Shown here: positions 1-5,906 of the stretch, in pieces
How positions within the stretch are numbered: position 1 is the stretch's first letter
How the letters are laid out: every line of letters starts with the position of its first letter
Origin: an uncultured Gammaproteobacteria bacterium
GTDB lineage: Bacteria > Pseudomonadota > Gammaproteobacteria > GCA-001735895
Assembly (NCBI GenBank): GCA_945787265.1
Contig: CALZHS010000121.1
Coordinates: 1 to 5,941, forward strand
DNA length: 5,941 bases
Direction: 5' to 3'
Made by a program: the position numbers and the translations under genes
Notes under the pieces: model-generated
Database searches by the model: none
What the model was told of the DNA's origin: nothing
The model's input: the letters and a program-made list of their open reading frames with translations, nothing else

Positions 1-361
1 ACAGGCTGGCGAGGCTGGTAATTAACAGCAGTGGCAGCAGGACAATAAAAACAGGCTTGTAAAAATCACGATACCCAATACCACAGGCGTTCATTACCAC
101 GATTTCGTGATCGTTATACAGGCGGCCAAAGGTGAAAATAATGCCCAGGAAATAACTAATCGGCAGCAGCATCGCCAGCATGTTGACCGACTGACTCAGC
201 ATAACCGCGCCCAGGGCCTGCTGCGGGACATCGCCATCGGCAATATCGGCCAGAACCCTGCCGAGGGCATTACTCATTAAAATAATGTACAGGACCACCA
301 TCGTTGCAGCGCTGGTTTTAACAATTTCCCGCGACAGGTAGGAAGTAATTATATTGCGCAT
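1..361 (-). CDS. lptF: LPS export ABC transporter permease LptF (N-terminal 120 codons, runs off the left edge)
   Basis: LptF is one of the two inner-membrane permease subunits of the LptB2FG complex, which extracts lipopolysaccharide from the inner membrane and passes it to LptC/LptA for export. Read on the minus strand, the sequence gives an open frame with no stop to the window edge. It begins MRNIITSYLSRE and has hydrophobic stretches at about residues 18-37, 53-79 and 103-120, matching the first transmembrane helices of the YjgP/YjgQ family. The segment from about residue 66 to 94 (LPISYFLG, GRLYNDHE, VMNACG) lines up with the E. coli LptF segment LPLSLFLG, GKLYTESE, VMHACG. Divergent placement from pepA is the usual position of lptF; lptG would be expected just beyond the left edge. 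I chose the ATG at 361-359. A GTG immediately in front (364-362) is also in frame, and no strong Shine-Dalgarno sequence settles the choice. The C-terminal two thirds, including the periplasmic jellyroll domain, are outside the window. LptG is the less likely alternative. Confidence 0.93.
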   Translation of the reverse strand, partial: MRNIITSYLSREIVKTSAATMVVLYIILMSNALGRVLADIADGDVPQQALGAVMLSQSVNMLAMLLPISYFLGIIFTFGRLYNDHEIVVMNACGIGYRDFYKPVFIVLLPLLLITSLASL

Positions 362-403
362 CACTGCATTGACATCCGTTTACTCTGGCCCCTGCCAGTC
401 TGC

Positions 404-433
404 TTGCCGGTTACTTAAACTACGCTGAATAAT
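404..433 (+). promoter_or_regulatory. Candidate sigma70 promoter for pepA
   Basis: TTGCCG at 404-409 (4 of 6 to TTGACA) and AATAAT at 428-433 (5 of 6 to TATAAT) are separated by 18 bp. This would place the transcript start near 440 and leave a leader of about 80 nt before pepA. It is the best -35/-10 pair I can find in the divergent region, but it is a consensus match by eye only. Confidence 0.35.
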
Positions 434-510
434 CACGGTATTTTGTCACATACGACTGGTTTTTTTTGGCGCTTCACGTATCTTATCGCGTTATCACAGT
501 CACCAACACC

Positions 511-514
511 AGGA
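511..514 (+). promoter_or_regulatory. Ribosome binding site deciding the pepA start
   Basis: AGGA lies 5 bases before the ATG at 520. It supports that ATG over the in-frame TTG at 466, which would add 18 residues that PepA proteins do not have. Confidence 0.7.
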
Positions 515-519
515 AAATC

Positions 520-2007
520 ATGGAATTCAGCCTCAAGCATAATAGTCCCGAAAATGCGCGTAGCGCCTGCCAGATTATTACCGTTTCACAACCCCGAAAA
601 CTGTCTCGCAGCGGTCAGCGTGTTGACAAGGCCAGCAAGGGATTCCTGACTTCGATTATCACGCGCGGTGACATGGAAGGAAAGCTGGGACAAACCCTGT
701 TGCTACCGGATGTTGCCGGGGTTCAGGCACAGCGTGTTTTACTGGTCGGTTGTGGCAAGCAAAACGAAATGAACGAGCGTAACTTTGCCAAGCTGATTAA
801 TTCGATTACTACTGCGCTTTCAGCTTGCGGTGCCCGCGATGCTGAATTCTACCCCGGTGATGTTGCGCTAAAGAGTCGTGACCTGGCCTGGAAAATCAGG
901 CAGGCGACACTGCTGGCAAACAACAGCGAGTACCGATTCGACCAGCTTAAAAGCGACAAGTCACCGCAACGCAAAGGCTTGCGCAGGTTAAACTTTAATA
1001 TTGCAAGAAGTGATTCAAGCAAGGCAAAACAGGCCGTCAGTGAAGCGCAGGCGATTAGCGCGGGTATGAGCATCGCCCGGGACCTTGGCAACCTGCCGGC
1101 AAACGTTTGTACGCCGGGCTATATCGCCAGGCAGGCCAGGTTATTAGCCAGGGACGAGAAGCGCCTGCGGGTTAACGTGCTCGATGAGGCAGACATGAAA
1201 CGGCTGAAAATGGGTTCCCTGCTTTCGGTCAGTGCCGGCAGTCGACAACCGGCAAAACTGATCACGCTGGAATACCGTGGCGCCGCAGCGAAGGAACAAC
1301 CCATAGCGCTGGTCGGTAAAGGCGTCACTTTCGATACCGGTGGAATTTCGCTAAAGCCCGGCGCCGCGATGGATGAAATGAAATTTGATATGTGCGGTGC
1401 GGCTTCGGTAATCGGAACATTGAAAGCCGTTACCCAGCTGCAACTGCCGATTAACGTGGTGGGAATTATTCCAGCCACCGAAAACATGCCCGACGGGCTT
1501 GCCACAAAACCGGGAGATATCGTCACCAGCATGTCCGGACAAACCATCGAAATTCTTAACACCGATGCCGAGGGGCGCCTGATTCTTTGCGACGCGCTGA
1601 CCTATGCCGGAAAATTCAAACCCCGCAGCGTTATCGATATTGCCACCCTGACCGGTGCGGCGATTATCGCGCTCGGAAAGGTTCCTTCCGCAGTACTTGG
1701 TAATAACCGCAAATTGATCGATGACCTGATAAAGAGCGGGCAACAAATCGAGGACAAGATCTGGGAATTGCCCCTGTGGGACGAGTACCAGGACCAGCTG
1801 AAAAGCAATTTTGCCGATATGGCCAATATCGGCGGCCGCGATGCCGGTACCATCACGGCATCCTGCTTTCTGTCAAGATTTACCCGGGACTACAAATGGG
1901 CGCACCTGGATATTGCCGGTACCGCCTGGAAATCAGGCGAAGAGAAAGGCGCTACCGGTCGTCCGGTTCCATTGCTCACCCAGTACATACTCAACCAGGT
2001 CAAATAG
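520..2007 (+). CDS. pepA: Leucyl aminopeptidase (cytosol aminopeptidase, M17 family)
   Basis: This is a cytosolic dinuclear metal aminopeptidase that removes N-terminal residues, leucine preferentially, and works as a hexamer in the family. It encodes 495 residues (E. coli PepA has 503). The start MEFSLKHNSPENARSAC aligns with E. coli MEFSVKSGSPEKQRSAC, fixing the ATG at 520. The N-terminal M17 domain covers roughly residues 1-150 and the catalytic domain about 170-490. All active-site residues known from E. coli PepA are visible: metal ligands K267, D272, D290, D349 and E351, and catalytic K279 and R353, the last three of the acidic/basic set lying in the signature NTDAEGRL (347-354). In E. 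coli, PepA also binds DNA, in Xer recombination at cer/psi and in carAB repression. Whether this orthologue does cannot be read from the sequence. It is the first gene of the block and its stop overlaps the holC start. Confidence 0.98.
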   Translation: MEFSLKHNSPENARSACQIITVSQPRKLSRSGQRVDKASKGFLTSIITRGDMEGKLGQTLLLPDVAGVQAQRVLLVGCGKQNEMNERNFAKLINSITTALSACGARDAEFYPGDVALKSRDLAWKIRQATLLANNSEYRFDQLKSDKSPQRKGLRRLNFNIARSDSSKAKQAVSEAQAISAGMSIARDLGNLPANVCTPGYIARQARLLARDEKRLRVNVLDEADMKRLKMGSLLSVSAGSRQPAKLITLEYRGAAAKEQPIALVGKGVTFDTGGISLKPGAAMDEMKFDMCGAASVIGTLKAVTQLQLPINVVGIIPATENMPDGLATKPGDIVTSMSGQTIEILNTDAEGRLILCDALTYAGKFKPRSVIDIATLTGAAIIALGKVPSAVLGNNRKLIDDLIKSGQQIEDKIWELPLWDEYQDQLKSNFADMANIGGRDAGTITASCFLSRFTRDYKWAHLDIAGTAWKSGEEKGATGRPVPLLTQYILNQVK

Positions 2008-2420
2008 TGACACGAATCGATTTCTACCAGCTCAATCCCGAACGCACGAGTTACGACCATGTGGTTTGCCAGCTATGCCAGAAAGCATATGAAAACAGGC
2101 AGCTAACCCTGTTGCTGACGCAAAACCAGCAGCAGAGCGAGCATCTCGATAACAGGCTCTGGACTTACTCCGACGACAGCTTCCTGCCCCACGACCGGGA
2201 GCAAACCGGGGACCTGGTTACACCTATATTAATCCACGATAATCCTGACCCTGGCGGCGAGCGCCAACTATTAATAAACCTGTCCGCTTCAGTGCCATCC
2301 TACTTTGCGCAATTCGAACGCGTCATCGAACTGGTTACCGAAGAAAACAAGACACAGGCGCGTGCGCATTACAGTTACTACAAGGAACGCGGTTATCCGC
2401 TCAAACACATTAACTTATGA
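2007..2420 (+). CDS. holC: DNA polymerase III subunit chi
   Basis: Chi is the accessory clamp-loader subunit that, with psi (HolD), links the DNA polymerase III holoenzyme to SSB on the lagging strand. The frame encodes 137 residues (E. coli HolC has 147). Recognisable stretches are RIDFYQLN at the start, LDNRLWTYSDDSFLPHD (about 47-63; compare E. coli LDEALWARPAESFVPHN) and LLINLSASVPSYFAQFERVIE (compare ILISLRTSFADFATAFTEVVD). I chose the GTG at 2007: it shares its G with the pepA TAG stop and has AGGT 6 bases upstream (1997-2000), and the family N-terminus begins here. The frame stays open upstream to 1776, but that part only shadows pepA. By hand alignment, E. coli residues R128, Y131 and K132, reported to bind the SSB tail, correspond to R119, Y122 and S123, so one basic contact may be missing. 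The ATGA overlap with the next ORF suggests translational coupling. Confidence 0.93.
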   Translation: MTRIDFYQLNPERTSYDHVVCQLCQKAYENRQLTLLLTQNQQQSEHLDNRLWTYSDDSFLPHDREQTGDLVTPILIHDNPDPGGERQLLINLSASVPSYFAQFERVIELVTEENKTQARAHYSYYKERGYPLKHINL

Positions 2421-2704
2421 CCGATCAAACAGATATTCCGATTCTGACCGACCTGATAGAGAAAGGCATCGAGATCAAGCTGTCCGACCTGGGCCTGGAT
2501 GACGAACTGGAGACCAATGCAGAAGCGCCCTTCAACAGCGAGAACGCCGCAATTGAAATCGCGGTTCCCGAAACCGAAAACACTGATCCCTTTCAGGATA
2601 ACCCGGAGCTCGAGCAGATGGTTCGTCGCATTTTCGACGAACACACCGAGCGTGCCTGGCAGGAAATCAAGCTCGCCATTCAGCAGCACCTCAACAAGTC
2701 CTGA
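2417..2704 (+). CDS. Small acidic protein of unknown function between holC and valS
   Basis: The 95-residue product has no function I recognise. It starts at an ATG whose ATGA overlaps the holC stop. No Shine-Dalgarno sequence is visible, so translation probably depends on ribosomes finishing holC. The protein has three parts: a short hydrophobic N-terminal motif IPILTDLIEKG (residues 7-17), an acidic, low-complexity middle rich in Glu, Asp, Asn and Pro (about 25-60), and a C-terminal segment (62-95) that reads as one amphipathic helix, with hydrophobics every three to four residues and ending QQHLNKS. There is no signal peptide, membrane segment or cysteine. From general knowledge, gammaproteobacteria such as pseudomonads often carry an uncharacterised small ORF at this position, and I recall similar IPxLTD starts in uncharacterised proteins, so I think it is a real gene. 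A 149-codon frame at 2499-2948 overlaps it but lacks coupling and runs into the repeat element. A role linked to chi is only a guess from position. Confidence 0.75.
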   Translation: MTDQTDIPILTDLIEKGIEIKLSDLGLDDELETNAEAPFNSENAAIEIAVPETENTDPFQDNPELEQMVRRIFDEHTERAWQEIKLAIQQHLNKS

Positions 2705-2764
2705 TCGAACCATCCTGCAGAAGGACCACGAAAGTATTTGGAAACCTTTAGCACCCACATTCAC

Positions 2765-2886
2765 CTCGGTCAACACTTCCGCAAAAGGCGCTCCCAACCG
2801 GCGTATGCGCCGGTTGGCCCATCCATGGAATCGCTTGGAGCTCGGCATCCATGCCTCGCTACACTTTTGCGGAAGTGTAGACCGAG
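2765..2886. repeat. 122-bp palindromic element with 23-bp inverted ends, probable interspersed repeat
   Basis: The left arm 2765-2787 and the right arm 2864-2886 are reverse complements at 22 of 23 positions (the only mismatch is A2772 opposite A2879). Between them lie a perfect 10-bp hairpin (2794-2803 / 2808-2817, loop TATG) and a weaker one closed by CATGGA / TCCATG (2824-2829 / 2848-2853). The octamer CATCCATG occurs twice (2820-2827 and 2846-2853). As a transcript it would fold into a three-way junction with a long closing stem. No coding potential is convincing inside, and I see no clear target-site duplication at the ends. Size and architecture recall ERIC-type intergenic palindromes and MITEs, but I do not recognise the sequence as a named family. 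A structured RNA or mRNA-processing element is the alternative. Confidence 0.75.
2794..2817. repeat. Perfect 10-bp GC-rich hairpin inside the element
   Basis: CCAACCGGCG and CGCCGGTTGG flank a TATG loop. Pairing stops abruptly at both outer ends (C opposite C). The sequence after the hairpin on the plus strand is GC-rich with no T-run, so it is not an intrinsic terminator in the valS direction. Confidence 0.85.
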
Positions 2887-2957
2887 CTAACGATTGTTCT
2901 ATCGGTGGTCGTGCCCTTACTGAAATCTTATCCGGGCCGAACTGCTGATAGAAACAG

Positions 2958-2993
2958 TGCATTTTTGAGGGGCGGCACGCTATAATCGCGCCC
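2958..2993 (+). promoter_or_regulatory. Candidate valS promoter with GC-rich discriminator
   Basis: A perfect TATAAT box sits at 2981-2986. The best -35 candidate at 17-bp spacing is TGCATT (2958-2963), a weak match. TTGAGG at 2965-2970 is closer to consensus but only 10 bp away. The bases after the -10 box (CGCGCCC, 2987-2993) form a GC-rich discriminator, which in proteobacteria typically marks promoters of translation genes under ppGpp/DksA control; that regulation is inferred. Transcription would start near 2993-2994, about 22 nt before the valS ATG. Confidence 0.6.
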
Positions 2994-3015
2994 TTTGATT
3001 TGCGCCACCGAGTTA

Positions 3016-5784
3016 ATGGATAAAACCTACGATCCCCATTCAATCGAAGAAGCCTGGTACCAACGCTGGGAACAACAGGGCTACTTCGCTGCCCATGGAG
3101 ACGGTGACCCATACTGTATCGTGATCCCGCCACCGAACGTGACCGGCAGCCTGCACATGGGGCACGCGTTTCAGGACACGATCATGGATACCCTGATCCG
3201 ATATCACCGTATGAAAGGTGATAATACCCTGTGGCAGCCGGGCACCGATCATGCCGGGATCGCAACGCAAATGGTTGTCGAGCGACAGCTAGGCCAGGAG
3301 GGAAAAACCCGGCATGACCTGGGTCGTGACGCGTTCACCGAACGCGTGTGGAAATGGAAAGCGGAGTCCGGCGGAACGATTACACGTCAGCTGCGACGCA
3401 TGGGCGCGTCACCCGACTGGGCACGCGAGCGCTTCACCATGGATGACGGGTTGTCGGCAGCGGTGCAGGAAGTTTTTATCAAGCTTTACGAGGAGGACCT
3501 GATTTATCGGGGCAAGCGCCTGGTTAACTGGGACCCGGTCCTGCATACCGCAATTTCTGACCTCGAAGTCATCAACGAAGAAGAAAAGGGATTTCTCTAC
3601 CACGTACGCTATCCACTCGTTGACGGACCGATTAACGGCATGACGCACCTGGAGATAGCCACCACACGCCCCGAAACGATTCTCGCCGACGGTGCCCTCG
3701 CGGTTAACCCTTCAGATAAACGCTACCGGGATTTTGTTGGCAAGCGGGTACAGGTACCGAGGACGCCGCGCGTTATCCCGATCATTACCGACGACTACGT
3801 CGATCCCGAATTCGGCACCGGCTGCGTCAAGATCACACCGGCCCATGACTTTAACGACTACGAAGTCGGTCAGCGCCACGAAATGGAAGTCATCAACCTG
3901 TTCACGATCGATGCGATCATGAATGAAAATGCACCCCCGGCCTACCAGGGCATGGATCGCTTCGAGGCGAGGGAACAAATCGTCAAGGACCTCGACTCCG
4001 AGGGCTTGCTGGTCAAGGCGGAAGCGCACGTTTACAAACGCCCCTATGGCGATCGTTCCGGCGTTGTCATCGAACCTTACCTGACGGACCAGTGGTTTGT
4101 TCGTGCCGAGCCACTGGCAAAACCTTCTATTGAGGCCGTAAAGGACGGCCGGATTCGCTTCATTCCCGAAAACTGGAGCAAGACCTATTACAACTGGATG
4201 GAAGATATCCAGGACTGGTGTATTTCGCGTCAGATCTGGTGGGGGCATCGCATTCCCGCATGGTACGACAATTACGGCAATGTTTACGTCGCACCCGATA
4301 TCGACGCGGTGCGCAAAAAATATGGACTTGCCGACGATATCGAACTGACCCAGGACGAGGACGTGCTCGATACCTGGTTTTCATCGGCGCTGTGGCCGTT
4401 CAGCACGCTCGGCTGGCCTGACCGCAATGATCCGGCCTTAAATACCTTTTACCCGACCAGCGTACTGGTCACCGGATTCGATATCATCTTCTTCTGGGTT
4501 GCACGGATGATCATGTTCGGCCTCAAATTCATGGATGACGTGCCCTTCAGAGAGGTCTATATCCACGGATTGGTGCGTGACGCCGACGGCAATAAGATGT
4601 CAAAGTCCAAGGGTAACGTACTTGATCCGCTGGACCTGATCGATGGTATTTCGCTCGATGACCTGGTGGCGAAGCGAACCACCGGCCTGATGCAGCCGGA
4701 GATGGCACCGAAGATCGAAACTGCGACGCGACGGCATTTCCCGGAAGGGATACCGGCTTATGGCACCGATGCGTTGCGCTTTACCTTCACCGCGCTCGCA
4801 ACAACCGGGCGCGACATACGCTTCGACCTCGGGCGCATCGAGGGTTACCGCAACTTCTGTAATAAATTATGGAACGCAACGCGCTACGTATTGCAAAACA
4901 CCGATGGCGAGGACTGTACCGCGGGTACCCCGACGCTGGCCGATCGCTGGATTATCGCGCGCCTGCAACAGGTCAGCCAGGATATCGGTCGGCATATCGA
5001 AGGATATCGATTCGATCTCGTCGCTCGCGATTTGTATGAATTTGTCTGGAACGACTATTGCGACTGGTACATAGAGCTGTCCAAGCCGGTGTTGTATGCC
5101 GATGACTACCCCGTTGCAGCTAAAAAAGCAGCCCGGCATACGCTGGTGACGGTACTAGAAGCAATACTTCGTTTGTTGCACCCGGTCATGCCCTACATCA
5201 CCGAAGAGCTCTGGCAACGCGTCGCACCGCTGGCGTGGATCGAGGGCGATACCATCATGCGCCGCCCCTATCCAGAGGCCGATCCGGCGCTGATTGACAT
5301 GGCCGCGCTGGCGGAACTGGATTGGGTCAAGACTTTTGTTATGGGTGTCCGGCAGATTCGTTCCGAGATGGATATCAAACCGGGCAAGCCGCTACCGGTC
5401 ATCTGCCAGAATGGGGATGAAAGGGACCGTCAAAACATCGAAGACAATCGATCCCTGCTGTTATCGCTGGCAAAGCTCGAATCGATTACCTGGCTGGAGC
5501 AGGACGCCCGGGCCCCCGAGTCCGCGACCTCGCTGGTGGGCGAAATGCAGTTGTTGATTCCACTCGCCGGACTTATCGACAAGGATTCCGAACTGCAGCG
5601 CTTACAGAAGAATATCGAGAAACTGGAGCAGGATGCGCAACGCATCAATGCAAAACTCTCGAACGAAAACTTGGTTTCGCGCGCACCGGAAGATGTCGTC
5701 GACAAGGAGAAGCGCAAGCTTGCCGACACCGAGTCGGCGCTCGGTAGCCTGCGCACGCAGGCAGAGAAGATCGCAGCAATTTGA
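3016..5784 (+). CDS. valS: Valyl-tRNA synthetase (class I)
   Basis: ValS charges tRNA-Val with valine using ATP in the cytoplasm and hydrolyses mischarged Thr-tRNA-Val. The product has 922 residues (E. coli has 951) and is complete. Domains in order: Rossmann-fold start with PPPNVTGS and HMGH (47-50); CP1 editing domain with ATTRPET (215-221) and the AHDFNDYEVG segment (276-285); DWCISRQIWWGHRIPAWY (400-417); DTWFSSALW (452-460); KMSKS (527-531); GYRNFCNKLWNATR (610-623) leading into the all-helical anticodon-binding domain; and a C-terminal coiled coil from about residue 855, rich in Leu, Glu and Lys. The editing loop reads ILADGALAVNP where E. coli has LLGDTGVAVNP, so the conserved Asp is kept (D225). 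The ATG at 3016 gives MDKTYDPHSIEE, matching E. coli MEKTYNPQDIEQ; the in-frame TTG at 2995 is less likely. Only a weak GAG (3010-3012) serves as Shine-Dalgarno sequence. The gene has its own promoter and is separated from the pepA block by the palindromic element. Confidence 0.98.
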   Translation: MDKTYDPHSIEEAWYQRWEQQGYFAAHGDGDPYCIVIPPPNVTGSLHMGHAFQDTIMDTLIRYHRMKGDNTLWQPGTDHAGIATQMVVERQLGQEGKTRHDLGRDAFTERVWKWKAESGGTITRQLRRMGASPDWARERFTMDDGLSAAVQEVFIKLYEEDLIYRGKRLVNWDPVLHTAISDLEVINEEEKGFLYHVRYPLVDGPINGMTHLEIATTRPETILADGALAVNPSDKRYRDFVGKRVQVPRTPRVIPIITDDYVDPEFGTGCVKITPAHDFNDYEVGQRHEMEVINLFTIDAIMNENAPPAYQGMDRFEAREQIVKDLDSEGLLVKAEAHVYKRPYGDRSGVVIEPYLTDQWFVRAEPLAKPSIEAVKDGRIRFIPENWSKTYYNWMEDIQDWCISRQIWWGHRIPAWYDNYGNVYVAPDIDAVRKKYGLADDIELTQDEDVLDTWFSSALWPFSTLGWPDRNDPALNTFYPTSVLVTGFDIIFFWVARMIMFGLKFMDDVPFREVYIHGLVRDADGNKMSKSKGNVLDPLDLIDGISLDDLVAKRTTGLMQPEMAPKIETATRRHFPEGIPAYGTDALRFTFTALATTGRDIRFDLGRIEGYRNFCNKLWNATRYVLQNTDGEDCTAGTPTLADRWIIARLQQVSQDIGRHIEGYRFDLVARDLYEFVWNDYCDWYIELSKPVLYADDYPVAAKKAARHTLVTVLEAILRLLHPVMPYITEELWQRVAPLAWIEGDTIMRRPYPEADPALIDMAALAELDWVKTFVMGVRQIRSEMDIKPGKPLPVICQNGDERDRQNIEDNRSLLLSLAKLESITWLEQDARAPESATSLVGEMQLLIPLAGLIDKDSELQRLQKNIEKLEQDAQRINAKLSNENLVSRAPEDVVDKEKRKLADTESALGSLRTQAEKIAAI

Positions 5785-5786
5785 CC

Positions 5787-5810
5787 GTTTACCAGGTATG
5801 GTGAACTTTT
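5787..5810 (+). terminator. Possible weak intrinsic terminator of valS
   Basis: Starting two bases after the valS stop, GTTTACCA (5787-5794) pairs with TGGTGAAC (5799-5806) over 8 bp, including one T-G wobble and a GGTA loop. TTTT follows directly. The stem has only three G-C pairs and the T-run is short, so termination would be weak. Confidence 0.4.
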
Positions 5811-5819
5811 CCAGCTCCC

Positions 5820-5833
5820 CGGGTTCAAACCCG
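5820..5833. repeat. Small hairpin after valS with a tRNA T-arm look
   Basis: CGGGT (5820-5824) pairs with ACCCG (5829-5833) around a TCAA loop. No T-run follows. The string GGGTTCAAACCC resembles a tRNA T-arm, but a standard 5-bp stem with a 7-nt loop cannot be formed and no acceptor or anticodon arm is visible, so I do not call a tRNA. CTCCCC (5815-5820) could alternatively pair with GGGGAG (5857-5862). Confidence 0.45.
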
Positions 5834-5867
5834 CTACCAACCTAAATAACAACTCGGGGGAGAAAAA

Positions 5868-5906
5868 ATGGGGTTCATTGAAAGGTCAAGTGCGCCGATT
5901 CTGTAA
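5868..5906 (+). CDS. Possible 12-codon leader or micro-ORF
   Basis: An ATG at 5868 opens a 12-codon frame (MGFIERSSAPIL) ending in TAA at 5904-5906. It is notable only because GGGGGAG (5856-5862), a near-ideal Shine-Dalgarno sequence, stands 5 bases in front of it, better than the site before any of the full genes here. It lies beyond the likely end of the valS transcript, and I see no attenuator following it within the window. It may be chance, a leader peptide, or the start of a decayed gene. Confidence 0.2.
   Translation: MGFIERSSAPIL

Larger units (their letters stand above)
362..519. other. Divergent lptF/pepA intergenic region
   Basis: These 158 bases separate the two divergent starts and must carry the promoters for both directions. 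I see one reasonable rightward promoter (404-433, listed separately). A perfect TTGACA at 369-374 has no -10 box at 16-18 bp spacing. A run of eight T at 460-467 is not preceded by a hairpin and is not a terminator. I find no convincing leftward promoter for lptF. A leftward GTGACA (449-444) has no -10 match at standard spacing. No RNA gene or operator is recognisable. Confidence 0.7.
2705..3015 (+). other. Non-coding gap between the small ORF and valS
   Basis: This 311-base stretch contains the palindromic element (2765-2886) and the valS promoter (about 2958-2993). I see nothing recognisable in 2705-2764 or 2887-2957. There is no T-run after any of the hairpins on the plus strand, so no intrinsic terminator is evident for the pepA block, and read-through into valS is possible. 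There is no T-box or other amino-acid-responsive leader: the predicted valS leader is only about 22 nt. Confidence 0.7.

Noticed and set aside
369..374. Perfect TTGACA as a pepA promoter
   Set aside because: No -10-like hexamer lies 16-18 bp downstream, and it falls immediately upstream of the lptF start.
466..519. TTG start extending PepA by 18 residues
   Set aside because: E. coli PepA starts at the equivalent of the ATG at 520, which has its own AGGA site. The extra residues have no counterpart.
1351..1746. Minus-strand 131-codon frame within pepA
   Set aside because: It is antisense to the catalytic domain of pepA, has no initiation signal, and its sequence shows no family resemblance.
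2794..2817. GC-rich hairpin as terminator of the pepA block
   Set aside because: No T-run follows on the plus strand. It is an internal part of the larger palindrome.
2499..2948. 149-codon plus-strand frame overlapping the small ORF
   Set aside because: It has no Shine-Dalgarno sequence, a basic Ser/Arg-rich out-of-frame composition, and its second half is the inverted-repeat element. The frame starting at 2417 is coupled to holC.
2995..3015. TTG start extending ValS by 7 residues
   Set aside because: The family N-terminus (M-E/D-K-T-Y) begins at the ATG at 3016, and the TTG is at or next to the predicted transcript start.
2393..3133. 246-codon minus-strand frame covering the small ORF, the palindromic gap and the valS start
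   Set aside because: It lies antisense to two better-supported genes, spans the valS promoter and the palindromic element, and shows no recognisable motif.
3712..4248. 178-codon minus-strand frame inside valS
   Set aside because: It is antisense to the conserved CP1 editing domain of valS. Such open frames are expected opposite GC-rich codons.
5815..5845. tRNA gene after valS
   Set aside because: The T-stem cannot pair with a 7-nt loop and no matching acceptor, D or anticodon arms precede it.
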